A DNA stretch of 64,000 nt from Piscicola geometra (taxonomy: Eukaryota; Annelida; Clitellata; Hirudinida; Piscicolidae): the NCBI GenBank assembly GCA_943735955.1, contig OX030961.1, forward strand, positions 1,230,308 to 1,294,307, in the 5' to 3' direction. Every line of letters begins with the position of its first letter. Position 1 is the stretch's first letter. Made by a program: the position numbers and the translations under genes. The notes beneath the pieces were generated by a model. The model did not search any database, had not been told where the DNA came from, and saw only the letters and a program-made list of their open reading frames with translations. Of the stretch, positions 1 through 11,394 are shown piece after piece.

Positions 1-122
1 TGTGTGGTGGTGGTTAGTGTGTTGGTGCTTTGTGTGGTGGTGGTCTGTGTGGTGACCGGTGGTTTGTGTGTTAGTTGTGGTGGTTTGTGTGAGAGAGAGA
101 AAGAGAGAGAGAGATGAAGCAC
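1..122. repeat. GT-rich and (GA)n low-complexity DNA in a CCDC47 intron
   Basis: Bases 1-90 are imperfect TGTGTGGTGGT repeats and 90-114 is a GA run. No gene is visible; this is the start of the next CCDC47 intron. Confidence 0.7.
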
Positions 123-221
123 CTTTCCAGCCAGGTAGTTGAGGAGGTAGGCAAGCAGACCAGCAAACATGAGCACCTCGAGACTGTAGTGTTCCCAACT
201 GGTGTGCAGGTGTACTGGAAC
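123..221 (-). CDS. CCDC47: CCDC47 coding exon 4 (membrane segment)
   Basis: The 99 bp (33 codons, phase 0-0) carry the most conserved part seen here: [20 protein letters not shown] and NYLAGK, a predicted transmembrane helix. The donor AAG|GTGCTT runs into GA-rich and GT-rich intron DNA. Confidence 0.85.
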
Positions 222-2981
222 CTATTAGGTGGTATGGTGGTGCAGGGTAGAGGTCGGTCATGGACCATTTTTCACGCACGATCTGGTCCCGTTTCCGAAT
301 TTTTTTTCTCGTCCCGTCCCGTTCCCGCAACTCGAATCCCGGTCCCGACCCGTTCCCGAAACTTTTTTATTATTATTCATTTTCGCTGCCGTTTTCACTG
401 GTCTCAAACTTGCTAGTCCTAACATTTCTTTAAATTTCTTATTTGAAAGTCAGAGAATATTTCTTTTAATAAAATAAAAAAACACGATTTAAATTTCAAA
501 TATTTATTGAAATGAAAGTATTGAAGTTATTCATTGTTTTTTGAGTAATTCAATCAAGTCTTTATTGCTTTTCCCACGAGTTAAACCGTTAAGAGTTTTA
601 GCTTTCAAATTAGGTGATCTTGGGTCTGAAGTTAAACGACCACATGTTGAAAAATTCCCTTCACAAGGAATAGAACTTGCAGGTATACTAAACAAAATTT
701 TTGCTACTTCTTGTAGTATTGGAAAGTTGCTCATTTTACTCCAATAAAAAAATCTATATACTCTACAATTTTGTTGGGACGTAATTGTGAATATTTGTAC
801 AATTCATCCTCTTCTGAATATTTTCCCTCGTTCATTATTATTAATTCTTCAATAATGTTAGAAATATGTTTTTTGACAACATTCTTATTCTCCACAACTG
901 CAAATATAAAATAATTCGTATAATTTGATAGTATAATAATTTTATTATAATTTTTACCTTATAAGAACAAACATAATAGGTCTAAAAAACCATCATTTGT
1001 TTTTTTCTCAGCGGTACTGGCTGTACAAAATAGAATTAAATTTTCTTTAATGAAAGTCTTGGTATTTATTTCTTTTCTATCCCAAACTTTTTTCCTATTA
1101 TTCTTTCATACTGATCAACTGAGCAATCATTTGTAAAGTAATCATTCAAATTCAAAGTATTAATTTATAAAATTGAAATAATATAACTGACCATTTTGAT
1201 TTCATCTGACAAGTTTTCATCATCACCCATTTGTTCCTATCTCCCTATTATTTGGACTCGCCATAATAACTTCAAATGTAATGTTGGAGATTTTGACATT
1301 GGCAAATTTGACATTCGTTATACATTTCTATTGCATTTAATACTTATTGTAAGTACTGAGTATCGATGAAATAGAGATTTTCATACTTAGGAGTTTTCTG
1401 AAGTATAATTGTTGAAGAATCCAATCCCAATAACTTTTATTCCCGTTTTTTCCGTTCCCGATTTGAGTATTGATTCCCGTTCCGAAAACCGGGAGTCCCG
1501 CGGGTACCCGGTCCGACCTCTAGTGCAGGGGTGGTGCAGGAGTGGTGCAGAGGTAGTGCAGGAGTAGTGCAGGGGTGGTGCAGGGGTGGTGCAGGAATGG
1601 TGCAGGGGTGGTGCAGAGGTAGTGCAGGAGTAGTGCAGGGGTGGTGCAGGGGTGGTGCAGGAGTGGTGCAGGAGTGGTGCAGAGGTAGTGCAGAAGTGGT
1701 GCAAGGGTTGTGCAAGGATGGTGCAGGGTTGTGCAGGGGTGGTGCAGGGGTGATGGGTGGTATGGAGGTAAAATTTTGTTGAGAAAACCTTTGAATATGA
1801 CCACTTGCACACCAGAGAACACCCACCTTGACAAACTGAATGTCGCCAGGCTGCTTGGGACTCTTCTTTCCGCCAAAGCCCTCGAACTCATCCTTGTCGC
1901 CCAGGTGCATGAAATCATCATCATCATCATTATCCTCATCACCTCCATCATTCTTTTCCTCCTAGATGATACGTTTTTTAAACTGTTAAGTAGGCAAAAC
2001 TAAAAAATTAAACATTTTAATTAAAGAAGTCTCTATTCTTAGTGTGTTAATGTTAGTTAACTTTTAATTTTTATACTTATTTTGAACTCATTAATTTTTA
2101 AACTATAATTTATATAAATATATTTTTCCATTTTAAAATAAGTTAACCGCAATTATTATGTCGCTTTTAGATAGAAATTTTCAAAAGCTCTTGTGGCGTA
2201 ACAGTTACTTCTTCGAGCCTCGAATCTAAAAATCCGAGTTCGAAACCTTGTCTTGCCTTTTTGAAACTTTTTTGTAAATATTATTTCAATTTTTTAAAAA
2301 TGTTTTCGACTAACTTGTATTATTAAAAAATATTTAGATGGACGGATTTGGTTTTGGTTAGAGTTAAGGTCAAAATTAGGGTTTAAGGTTAAGGTTATGG
2401 TTATGTTTAAAATCAAGGTTAGGGTTATGGTTGAATCTATGAAAGTAATTAAATCGAACATAATCTTTTGCAAAAAAAATTATAATTTTAAACACTAAAA
2501 TATTTTTACATTTTGAATAATTCATTAAATTTAATTTGAATAAAAATATCTATAATTAATTATTCAAGAGGTACCTTACTAAAATTAGACTTATGTAAAA
2601 TCAGTCTAAGAATAGTCTCTTCCTTCAATTAATGAGCATTAATCATTTATATTTCATGAGAACCTACATCAATAGTCACATCTTCGTCATCACTGCCAAC
2701 TTCTTCCTCGTCTGCTGCAGCAGCCGCTTCTGGAGCCATTGTGATTTTTGGACCTTCTTTAGAAGGAAGAGGCTCAAACATTTCTGTGATGGAATCAGTA
2801 ATAGAATTTATTTAATGAAACTTTCAAATCCTTAAAAGTTCGTTATTCTTCAAGAAAGATTCGGTTTAGTGCGCAAACCATCATCAAAGTCCTCGAACTC
2901 TGCAAATTCATTGTCTTCATGCTGGCAGTGCACAGATAGCCACAAAAGCATCAGAAATAACCCCCCTTTCAAGATTCTCAT
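123..2981 (-). CDS. CCDC47: CCDC47 (calumin) homologue, N-terminal part, four coding exons
   Basis: Exons on the minus strand in order: 2981-2879, 2783-2668, 1961-1827 and 221-123, all with GT-AG borders and matching phases (1, 0, 0, 0), giving 151 residues. The start is the ATG at 2981-2979, preceded two codons upstream by an in-frame TAG. Residues 1-19 form a signal peptide ([19 protein letters not shown]). Residues 20-110 are acidic ([21 protein letters not shown], a run of five Asp, KDEFEGFGG). Residues 119-151 read [20 protein letters not shown] followed by a hydrophobic segment and LAGK, matching the conserved luminal-to-membrane junction of animal CCDC47. The family is an ER membrane protein of the PAT intramembrane chaperone complex and has about 480 residues, so two thirds lie outside the window. 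A hAT-like element (248-1522) and an 11-bp minisatellite sit in the last visible intron. The identification rests on remembered family sequence, not on a search. Confidence 0.85.
248..1522 (-). mobile_element. hAT-like element, family B copy 1 (inserted in CCDC47 intron)
   Basis: The ends are TAGAGGTCGG and CCGACCTCTA, fitting the hAT end rule YARNG, with a perfect 8-bp duplication GTGCAGGG at 240-247 and 1523-1530. The minus strand at 734-531 still encodes a hAT C-terminal dimerisation segment ([18 protein letters not shown], then NKDLIELLK). The rest of the transposase is decayed. C-run subterminal repeats at 297-360 are the complement of the GGGACGGG repeats of the other copies. The target was the edge of the 11-bp minisatellite that follows. 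Confidence 0.85.
531..734 (-). pseudogene. hAT transposase C-terminal dimerisation fragment (family B)
   Basis: The 67 codons read [19 protein letters not shown]..., then [18 protein letters not shown] and SNKDLIELL. This is the end of a hAT transposase, where the dimerisation domain normally has a (C/S)ER.FS pattern; here it is CEGNFS. No catalytic part is intact. Confidence 0.75.
1523..1756. repeat. 11-bp minisatellite (GGTGCAGGGGT type)
   Basis: About 21 copies of a variable 11-mer (GTGCAGGGGTG, GTGCAGGAGTG, GTGCAGAGGTA) lie in a CCDC47 intron. The unit is not a multiple of three and has no stop, so it stays open in several frames. Those frames are artefacts. Confidence 0.9.
1827..1961 (-). 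CDS. CCDC47: CCDC47 coding exon 3
   Basis: The 135 bp (45 codons, phase 0-0) encode [16 protein letters not shown], then [15 protein letters not shown] and QPGDIQFVK. The acceptor is CATCTAG and the donor AAG|GTGGGT. The FEGF motif is at the same place in vertebrate CCDC47. Confidence 0.83.
1962..2667. other. AT-rich CCDC47 intron
   Basis: No gene is seen. A degenerate telomere-like patch (GGTTAGGGTTATGG and variants) lies at 2345-2440. Confidence 0.6.
2668..2783 (-). CDS. CCDC47: CCDC47 coding exon 2 (acidic region)
   Basis: The acceptor is ATCACAG and the donor GAT|GTAGGT. The 116 bp encode an acidic, alanine-containing stretch with [15 protein letters not shown] and [11 protein letters not shown]. 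It enters in phase 1 and leaves in phase 0. Confidence 0.8.
2879..2981 (-). CDS. CCDC47: CCDC47 coding exon 1 (signal peptide)
   Basis: This 103-bp exon encodes the 19-residue signal peptide plus [15 protein letters not shown]. Its donor is GATG|GTTTGC in phase 1. Confidence 0.82.
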
Positions 2982-3307
2982 TGTCTATTTTAAAACTAGT
3001 TACTTTATTCTTCTTAACTTATTTGTGAAAAGTTACTCAATGAATATATAAATCGAAATTGAGTGTTAATGCAAATTACAAAGAACTCTAATTAATTTAT
3101 TCATACATCTTTTTGGAATGAATTGTAAATTCTCATGAAATTATTGATTACGACATAAAATCCTTCAAAATATTAAAATTTCCCCATTTTCGAGTTATGG
3201 AAGCGCATCAAAAGTACTGGCTACGGCTCCAGCACTAAACGAATAGAAGCGGGCGCGTATAGTTAACTAAATAATTTTATTAAACAAAGAATCAGGGTAA
3301 AAATAGG
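2982..3307 (-). promoter_or_regulatory. Probable CCDC47 5' flank and promoter region
   Basis: This stretch lies directly upstream of the CCDC47 start codon. It is AT-rich except for a GC-richer patch at 3200-3260 (GAAGCGGGCGCGTATAG). Promoter function is inferred from position only; no TATA box or initiator is convincing. Confidence 0.3.
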
Positions 3308-4649
3308 ATCTGTTTTAAATTTCTGCCACAAAGATTTACGTTTTACTCGGTAATTTTAAAAATAAACAACAGCTGATGGCACTTTTGTTGTAGATAAACT
3401 GCACACGAAAGAAAGCGCGCTGCATGTGGTAAATGCACATTTGATTTTGCGGATTGATGGGGTAAAAAGCAGAAAGATTTGAAAAAATTAAAATATTAAA
3501 ATTTATTTAATTATTTTCAGAAAGCTATAAAAATAATTATAAAAAAAATGTATACAAATTTTGAAAAATGGGAAAAAAAGTTAAAACATAACAATTTATT
3601 TAACTGATTTTAAAACATAACAATTTATTTAACCGATTTAAGATTAAAATTTAAATATTTAAATATAAAAATTTATTTCAGTCAATTTATAATAATCAAA
3701 GCAGATTGATTGCATGCTTGTTGAACAAAGTGTTGTGCAGGTTGTTGTTGTTGTTGAAGTGGTGGGTGTTGTGGCGGAGGTTGATGCTGGTCAGGGTGTT
3801 GCTGCAGTTGATGGTTGAATGTTCTTCCAAGCAGTGTTATTTTCGTTTCATAATATAATTAAAGTTTTTATTTCAGTTTCGTTTTTGAATTATTTATAGT
3901 TTTAAAAATAATTAAAGTTTTTATTTTCGTTTTAAAAATAAGTAAGGTTTTTATTTTCGTTTAAGTTTTGAAAATAATTAAAGTTTTTATTTTTCTTTTA
4001 GATTCGAAAATATATTAATTTACAACTTTGAAAACTATTTTTTATATATCTAAAAAAATTAATTGATCATAAAATGAAACAGTAAAATAGAACTGTCTAT
4101 TAACAACAAATGAGTTTTAAAAATTAACAGTCAATTGAAATATTATAAGAATTCAGTACGTAAATTATTGAGTAATAAAAAATTTGAAATATAATAACAA
4201 ATTTACAATTAGAATAAGTGATAATTTAATTGACAAAGCGAAGCGGTAATAAAATAACGTTTTAAAAATGGCGCTACTTTCATAAAGCCCAAAGATAATG
4301 TTTATAACATAGACATATATTGTTTATATAAATCATACATTTCCATATTATGGCATACTTTGAACTTTATTTAATTTTCGTTTTGAAAATAATTATAGTT
4401 TTATTTCAGTTTCGTTTTAGAAATAATTATAGTTTTTATTTTCGTTTTCGTTTTGAAAATAAATTTAGTTTTTATTTTCGTTTTCGTAGAACGATTATTC
4501 AGAATTGTCGTTTTCGTTTTCGTTATCGTTACGAAGATAACACTGCTTCCAAGCATGTCTTGAGGAGCTGAGAAAAGTGTTTTTATACATATATATCTGT
4601 ACTGTGAAAAACAACCAGAGAACTAAAAACTAACATTGAATACTCTCGA

Positions 4650-5540
4650 TTAGAGCCTGTAACTCATTCGGGTCTGCATCGTCTGCTGGAATGATGTCAT
4701 ACATTCTTGGGCGCTTCCTCCCCGAAGTTTTATCTCTTCTTTTCTTTTATTTTTCCTCAGCTGCGTTAGGTTTACCTGCCTTCGCGGAATTTCTTCTTTC
4801 ATGCCTATAGCAAGACGTGCTGCACGTACATGGTAGCGGCTTTTTTCCGTGGGGCAGGAACAATGGACTGTGGATAAAAGCCGCACTGAATAGGGCTCAT
4901 TTGTCCCCTGGACTGTAAACACAGCCACTCAGGGATTCAGTGCAATTTTGCTGTGTTTAATGATATGCGCCGCTCTTTCATGAGTCGACGCATTTATCAT
5001 TTCAGATGACTCAGGCTCTTTTTCTTTAGGCTCACATTTCATGGACATCAGAATCTGTTCTTCTGCTGCTGTTCTTGGACACACAAAAGAGCGAATATTG
5101 TCAATAATCTCTTCTGGATGAACGACGTTAACGGATTCTGGACTCCATAAAATAGGCGTCAATCCTTCTCGTCATTCATAATTCCCTAATCCGCTGTATC
5201 CTCTCTTAATCTCCTGGATTTCATAATATGATGGTCTAAGCAGACTGAGGCACATCTTGCAGAACAGTGTTAAAAGCCTCCGATTGATTAGTTGTAGCAC
5301 AACTGAGGCTAAATCGTTGAAGCTCCCATGAGCCTAGATGGTGTATATTGGAGTGAACAGAACTTGTGAAGTAGTCCGAAAAAAGCTTGCTCCATGTTGA
5401 ATTCATGGCGATGAGTTGGTAAAGGAACAGAACAAGCTGGAAGATTCTCAAATAAATCATTAATAGCGGCAAAGTTAAATATTCTATAACGAAAATGAGA
5501 CGAAAATAGTAAAAGTGAAAGACAATAAAAGTACATAAAC
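4650..5540 (-). pseudogene. MULE-type transposase remnant
   Basis: Minus-strand pieces in different frames read, in order, FSDYFTSSVHSNIHHLGSWE with LSCATTNQSEAFNTVLQ (5236-5472), an acidic linker (4929-5162), and TVHCSCPTEKSRYHVRAARL (4650-4928). The last resembles a SWIM zinc finger CxC...H in which the third Cys is Arg, and TTNQSEAFN resembles the TNNxxES(F/W)N region that precedes it in MULE transposases. Frameshifts separate the pieces. The call is inferred from these motifs together with the Mutator-style ends. Confidence 0.5.
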
Positions 5541-5676
5541 TGAATTTTTAATATTTAGGTTTAGCTTCAAAAATTAGGAATTTGATATTTTAAAATATCA
5601 ATATCAAATAAATAAATATCAATTTTTAAAAGGTAGAAATAAAATGAATAAAACGCAGATCATGTGCAAAAGAAAA

Positions 5677-5902
5677 GGTTATAGGTTAACTGCACACAAA
5701 AGAAAGCACACTGCTTGTGTTAAAGGCACATTTGATTTTGCACATTTTTTCTTGAAATGCGATTTTTCTGAAAACCCTAACCCTAACCCTAACCTTAACC
5801 CTAAATTAACATTTTTTCTGTAAAAAAAAAGAAATGTGCAAAATCAAATGTGCATTTAACACATGCACTGTGCTTTCTTTTGTGTGCAGTTAACCTACAA
5901 CC
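5677..5902. mobile_element. Mutator-like MITE with telomere-like core, copy 1
   Basis: This 226-bp foldback element has inverted repeats of about 75 bp (GGTTATAGGTTAACTGCACA ... TGCAGTTAACCTACAACC). A perfect 9-bp duplication AAAAGAAAA lies at 5668-5676 and 5903-5911; a 9-bp duplication is typical of Mutator-like elements. The centre (5772-5806) is CCCTAA repeats with one CCTTAA variant. It sits inside the larger MULE at 3308-6161. Confidence 0.85.
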
Positions 5903-6165
5903 AAAAGAAAATGTGCATTAAACATGCAGCGTGCTTTCTTTCGTGTGCAGTTTATCTACAACCTGGAACTTCTTATTTATTTTGCAAGCGTAATTTCAAA
6001 TAATTTGCCAAAATTTCATTAAAAAATTGCAGCTTTTTTTAAGACCAAAAAAAGCTGATTAAAACAAATAGATAAAAAGTGCCCTCAGCTGTTGTTGTTT
6101 ATGTTTACAATTACCGAGTTCAGAGTAAACCTTTGTGTGTGGCGGAAATGTAAAACAGATCTTAA

Positions 6166-6300
6166 AAATGTTTTGTAATCCGGTGTTTATGCCTAATGCC
6201 ACCGGCCAAAACATATATGGAATAGATTACAATCATCTTTAAGGTTCTTCATTGTAAGAATGGACTAATTTTTTTAAAAATTTAAATAAAAAAAAACACA
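6166..6300. other. Unassigned AT-rich DNA
   Basis: No coding or repeat signal is recognised. Confidence 0.4.
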
Positions 6301-7135
6301 TTTTTAAAATATATAAAAATAAAAAACATTTTTAACATGTATAAATAAAAAAAAACATTTGACAAATATATATGAAAAAACATTTTAAAAATATATCAAT
6401 ATAAAAAAAACTTGAAAAAAATATAAATATAAAAAAACATTTGACAAATATATATGAAAAAACATTTGAAAAATATATAAATATAAAAAAAACTTGAAAA
6501 AAATATAAATATAAATAAAAATTTAAAATATAGAAATAATATTAAAAAATTTAAAATATATAAATAATAATAAAAAATTAAAAATATATCAATATATATT
6601 TAAAAATTTAATATTTAAAAAGAATAATAAATTTAAAATATAAAATAAATAAATATAAAATATATAAATATAAAATATATAAAAATAAAATATATAAATA
6701 TAAAATATATAAATATAAAATATATAAATATAAAATATATGAATATAAAATATATAAATATAAAATATATAAATATAAAATATACAAATATAAAATATAT
6801 AAATATAAAATATATGAATATAAAATATATAAATATAAAATATACAAATATAAAATATATAAATATAAAATATATAAATATAAAATATATAAATATAAAA
6901 TATATAAATATAAAATATATAAATATAAAATATATAAAAATAAAATATATAAATATAAAATATATAAATATAAAATATATAAATATATAAATATAAAATA
7001 TATAAATATAAAATATATAAATATTTAATATATAAATATTTAATATATAAATATGAAATATATAAATATAAAATTTCTAAATATGAAATATATAAATATG
7101 AAATATATAAATATAAAATATATAAATAAAAATAT
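6290..7135. repeat. AT-rich minisatellite, 15-bp unit
   Basis: From about 6590 to 7130 the unit is ATATAAATATAAAAT in near-perfect tandem, with AAAAACATTTTTAAAATAT-type degenerate copies at 6290-6590. Open frames of up to 197 codons on both strands are products of the repeat and have no protein character beyond (NIKYI)n or (FYIYI)n. Confidence 0.9.
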
Positions 7136-7139
7136 AAAT

Positions 7140-8178
7140 TGTAAATCAAAAAAATTTTAATGAAATTTGTTAAAGATAACATTTTTGTGGCTTCTTCAAC
7201 GATTTATCAATATCAGTCTCTGTCTTGGGCCTCCTATCTTATCGTATGCGGCCTTTCTTTGTATCTTGAGAATTCAGTCGATTACTTCTATTCATTCCGA
7301 GTACTTCACTGCATTGTCGTTTGTGAACGTTTTAACAATCGTTTATGACATTTTAAAGCTTTAACTAAAACCAATCTTATCTAGACCCACACCAACTTTA
7401 ATTCTTATCTGACTGGAAATGCAGAAGAGAACATTGCCAAGACTGAAGTTTTTTTGACCAACTTTTTTCTGCTGCAGCCTTCTCTCAACAGATCTTGCTG
7501 AATCCTTTTGGCACTGGTGCTGGCAGTGTGAAATGAGGTGCAAAAGAGGTATTTGCATAAACTGATATTTTTGTTGTATCAGTTTTTTCCTTTGTTGTTG
7601 CTGAAGCCATCTTCGATCAGACTGAGAAGGAGAACCCTAGGAGAGTATGATTATGCTTTAAAAAAGACTTGAGATACTGATCATGATGATACTGATTGTG
7701 GATGATTTTTCTTCAAGCATTGATGACTATTTTTTTTAATGAAGACTCTGATGATGAGTTTTATTGAATGCTTTTGGAATCAATGGCACTTCCCATCCTC
7801 ACTCTTTCCCCAATTAAAATTTGCTTTTTAAACTTGTGAGATACCATACCACTATATAGCAGTATGGTCTCTTAAAAAAATAATGATCATTATTTATTCA
7901 AAACTTCCTCTTGTTAACTATTTGGATATGGGAATAAATTAGTTTTGTGAAAAAACTTTTGTCCTAGCTGAATAATTAAATTTTTTGAATTTTTTTCTGT
8001 TTTAAACTTCTCATAAAAGATTCATGTTTTTTTACACAATATATTAAACTTTATATTTTAAGAATACAGATGAGTTTTCATGAGCACTTTTCAAATTTCA
8101 CAAGATTATTCAATACTCTTTTTTTAATTCAATAATTTAAAATGATTTTCTTTATAAATGTTTTCTAAATATGACTCT
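7140..8178. other. Unassigned intergenic DNA
   Basis: Short open frames at 7160-7558 show no recognisable domain, and no repeat structure was seen. Confidence 0.4.
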
Positions 8179-8186
8179 GTATAGAT

Positions 8187-9774
8187 TAGAGGTCGGACCG
8201 GGTACCCGATCTGACCGGGTACCCGCGGGTACCCGCGGGACTCCCGCGGGAACGGGAATGAAAATTAATTTCGGGACGGGAAAAGTCAGGAACCGGAAAT
8301 AGGTTTTCGGGACGGGAACGGGAACGGGAATCAACATTCAAATCGGGAACGGGAAAAGACGGGAACGGGAATCGAACTTTTAAATCGGGAACGGGAAAAA
8401 CGGGAATAACAGTTATTGGGATTGGATTCTTTAACAATGATTTTTCAGCAAACTTCTAAGTATGGAAATCTTTATTTCATCGATACTCCGTACTTAAAAT
8501 AAGTATTAAATGCAATGGAAAAGTATAACGAAGCCACCATTGCCAATATCAAAACCTCCAACACTACATTTGAAGTTGTTATGATGAGTGCAAAGATTAG
8601 GGAGATTAGAACAAATGGGTGATGATGAAAACTTTTCAGATGAAATCAAAATGGTCAGTTATATTATTTTAATTTTATAAATTAATACTTTGAATTTGAA
8701 TGATTAATTTCCAAATGATTGCTCAGTTGATCATTTCGACAAAAGAAAAGATGCCATTGATCTTATTCGTATGACAGCATGTCTGTTGCATCCCCAGTAT
8801 GAAAGAATAATAGGAAAAAAGTTTGGGATAGAAGAGAAATAAATACCAAGACTTTCATTAGAAAAAATTTAATTCTATTTTTTACAGCCAGACCAAGCTG
8901 CAGTGTCTTTGAGAAAAATAACAAATGATGGTTATTTCAACCTATTATGTTTGTTTTTATAATGTAAAAATTATAATAAAATTATTATACTATCAAATTA
9001 TACGAATGATTTTATATTTGCAGTTGTAGAGAATAAGAATGTTGTTAAAAAACATATTTCTAACATTATTGAAGAATTAGTAATAATGAACAAAGAAAAA
9101 AATTCAGAAGAGGATGAATTGAACAAATATTCACAATTACGTCCCAAAAAAATTCGAAAACTATAAAGATGTTTTATTTTATTGGAGTAAAATGAGCAAT
9201 TTAAAATAGTACAAGAAGTAGCCAAAATTTTGTTTAGTGTATCTGCATGTTATATTCGCTGTGAACAGAATTTTTCAATATGTGGTCGTTTAACTTCAGA
9301 CCCAAAATCATCTCATTTGAAAGCTGAAACTCTTAACGTTTTAACCCGTGTGAAAAGCAATAAAGACTTGATTGAATAACTCGAAAACAATACTTTCATT
9401 TCAATAAATATTGAACTTTAAATCGTGTTTTTTTATTTCATTAAAAGAAATATTCTGTGACTTTCAAATAATACATTTTAAGAAATTTTAGAACTAGCAA
9501 GTTTGGGACCAGTAAAAACGGCAGCGAAAATGAATAAAAAACAAAAAGCTTTCGGGAACGGGTCGGGACGGGAAAAAAAAATTCGGGAACGGGACGGGAC
9601 GGGAATCAAAATTCTGATGTCCCATCGGGAACGGGACGGGACGGGAAAAAAAATTTCGGGAACGGGACGGGAATCAAAATTCTGATATCCCATCGGGAAC
9701 GGGACGGGACGGGAAAACAAATTTCGGGAACGGGACGGGACCGGGCATGAAAAATCGCCCATGTCCGACCTCTA
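8187..9774 (+). mobile_element. hAT-like element, family B copy 2
   Basis: The ends TAGAGGTCGGAC and GTCCGACCTCTA form a perfect 12-bp inverted repeat, flanked by a perfect 8-bp duplication GTATAGAT (8179-8186 and 9775-9782). Transposase remains are on the plus strand; near 9180-9380 the dimerisation region is readable ([22 protein letters not shown]) but interrupted. Both ends carry runs of GGGAACGGGACGGGACGGG (8215-8410 and 9555-9745). This is the best-preserved copy of the family by its ends. Confidence 0.88.
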
Positions 9775-9782
9775 GTATAGAT

Positions 9783-11140
9783 ACGCCCTCTGTATTAATC
9801 ACCAATGCAAGAGACCGTCATTCTTCAAATTCTTCAATATAGAAAGAAAAATATCAAGTGATATAAGATATTTCAATTGTATAAAATTAAATATATCAAG
9901 TGATATAAGATATTTCAATTGTATAAAAATAAATATATTAATTATACTTACCAGTTGTTAAAAAAACACTTATGGTTTATATTTTAATTGTTTGATTGAG
10001 TTTTATTTCTTGAAATTGGTAACCAAACATTTCAATCTCAATCACAGGCATTTATGTAGCGCTTTTTATCTGATTCAAAAATAAATTTGTTAAATAAAAC
10101 GGTTTTCAGACCACTACCAATATATGTATATATATATCAATTTAAATATAAAAAAACAAACAATAGTCCAACCTCACCCACACCACCATGACAATCACCG
10201 CCAAAAAATCACTATCTCCACCAATAAAAAATTCAATCATCATAACAGTACCAACACTCATACCAAAGCACAATCGTAACCACATCATCCTTAAAACCAC
10301 AAAACACAATCATCGTTCTTCTCAATTTTCTGCCTTGCCACTGGTGTCGAGACTGCGATTCTAATTAATTAAATGTAAGTTTTATTTAGATTTAAGATTC
10401 TTACATTTTAATATACTATTCCCAAAACATTCCACAAATTTATTTGAGCGGCTGCCAAAATGACAGCCGCTAGCCAAAGATCATGAAAATCAGTCTCTCA
10501 GTCAATCGTTTCCAGCTTTGAACAACAACAATACACTGCCGAACTTCAAAAGACTGCGACCAGAGATTTTGTTAGATATTATAAGATATTCAATCTTAGT
10601 TGATGAAGCCCTCCAAGAGCCTCTTTTGTTGGGAACTAGAGAGGACTCAGTTTCATTAGTTACTTTTTTCATGTTTATCATTATGCTTAAAATAAAATGT
10701 ATACAGACTCTATTTTTCATTTGTTTTATTTTATTCAATAAAATGTTTTCATATGGAAACAACTATTTATTTTTATTACAAAGCTGGACTTTGATAAAAG
10801 ATCAATAAAATATATATAAATAATTAATATAAAGAATAAAATAATTTAAATTTATACATGGGGTATGGTTCATAGTTTTCTGAAGAGAAATGCCTACTGC
10901 AGACTCTTTCATGGTCTTTTAAAATCTTTTCTTTATTTCTGAATATGACCAACTTTCATTCGTCCTTCATCGAGTCTTTTGGAAATCTTTAAATTTAAAT
11001 TGTAAAAAAGCTCAATTATACTAATAATTAGGGTTTAGTTTGGAAATTGTACTCATAATTTATGCAAATGAGATTAACAATTGACATAGACAAACTACCA
11101 ATTTTTAAATAGCTGTGTGGTAACAAAACGGGATTGCTAA
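9783..11140. other. Intergenic DNA, largely unassigned
   Basis: A tandem duplication of about 50 bp (AAATATATCAAGTGATATAA) occurs at 9853-9935, and a CA-rich low-complexity stretch lies at 10150-10330. A 23-bp hairpin (GCGGCTGCCA/TGACAGCCGC) is at 10448-10470. The 96-codon open frame at 10518-10808 has no recognisable domain. Confidence 0.4.
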
Positions 11141-11162
11141 CAGGCAAAATAAAAGAATTGCA

Positions 11163-11345
11163 GTCGATTCACCCCTTAACCGATTCACCCCTTAACCGAT
11201 TCACCCTTTAACCGATTCACCCCATAACCGATTCACCCTTTAACCGATTCACCCCATAACCGATTCACCCTTTAACCGATTCACCCCATAACCGATTCAC
11301 CCTTTAACCGATTCACCCCATAACCGATTCACCCCTCAACCGCTT
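11163..11345. repeat. 17-bp tandem repeat (CCGATTCACCCCTTAA)
   Basis: There are about eleven copies alternating between CCCCTTAAC, CCCTTTAAC and CCCCATAAC variants, suggesting a two-unit higher-order period. Confidence 0.9.
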
Positions 11346-11394
11346 CACTTCTTAAAATAGTTAAAAACGGACTTATTTTTTTAAATAAAAATGT

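Larger units (their letters stand above)
3308..6161. mobile_element. Degraded Mutator-like (MULE) element with long inverted repeats
   Basis: The left arm (3308-3475) and right arm (5911-6161) are imperfect inverted repeats. The outer part pairs GGATCTGTTTTA...CAGCTGATGGCAC with its complement at 6075-6161. The inner part pairs GTTGTAGATAAACTGCACAC with GTGTGCAGTTTATCTACAAC. Transposase debris is on the minus strand between 4650 and 5540. I find no clear target duplication, so the outer limits are approximate. A 226-bp MITE with the same inner ends is nested at 5677-5902. CT/GT-rich and polyT stretches (3720-4050, 4360-4540) fill the rest. Confidence 0.55.

Noticed and set aside
5772..5806. 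Telomere or subtelomere at the CCCTAA run
   Set aside because: The run is short, degenerate and lies in the centre of a MITE with target duplication, as does the one at 16995-17055.
7160..7558. Three short frames of 62-65 codons
   Set aside because: They overlap on both strands, have no domain and no supporting splice sites.
10518..10808. 96-codon plus-strand frame starting MNNNNTLPNFKRLRPEILLD
   Set aside because: The first 45 codons look protein-like but match nothing I recognise, and the rest is AT-rich hydrophobic translation. It could be an exon fragment, but no splice partner was found.
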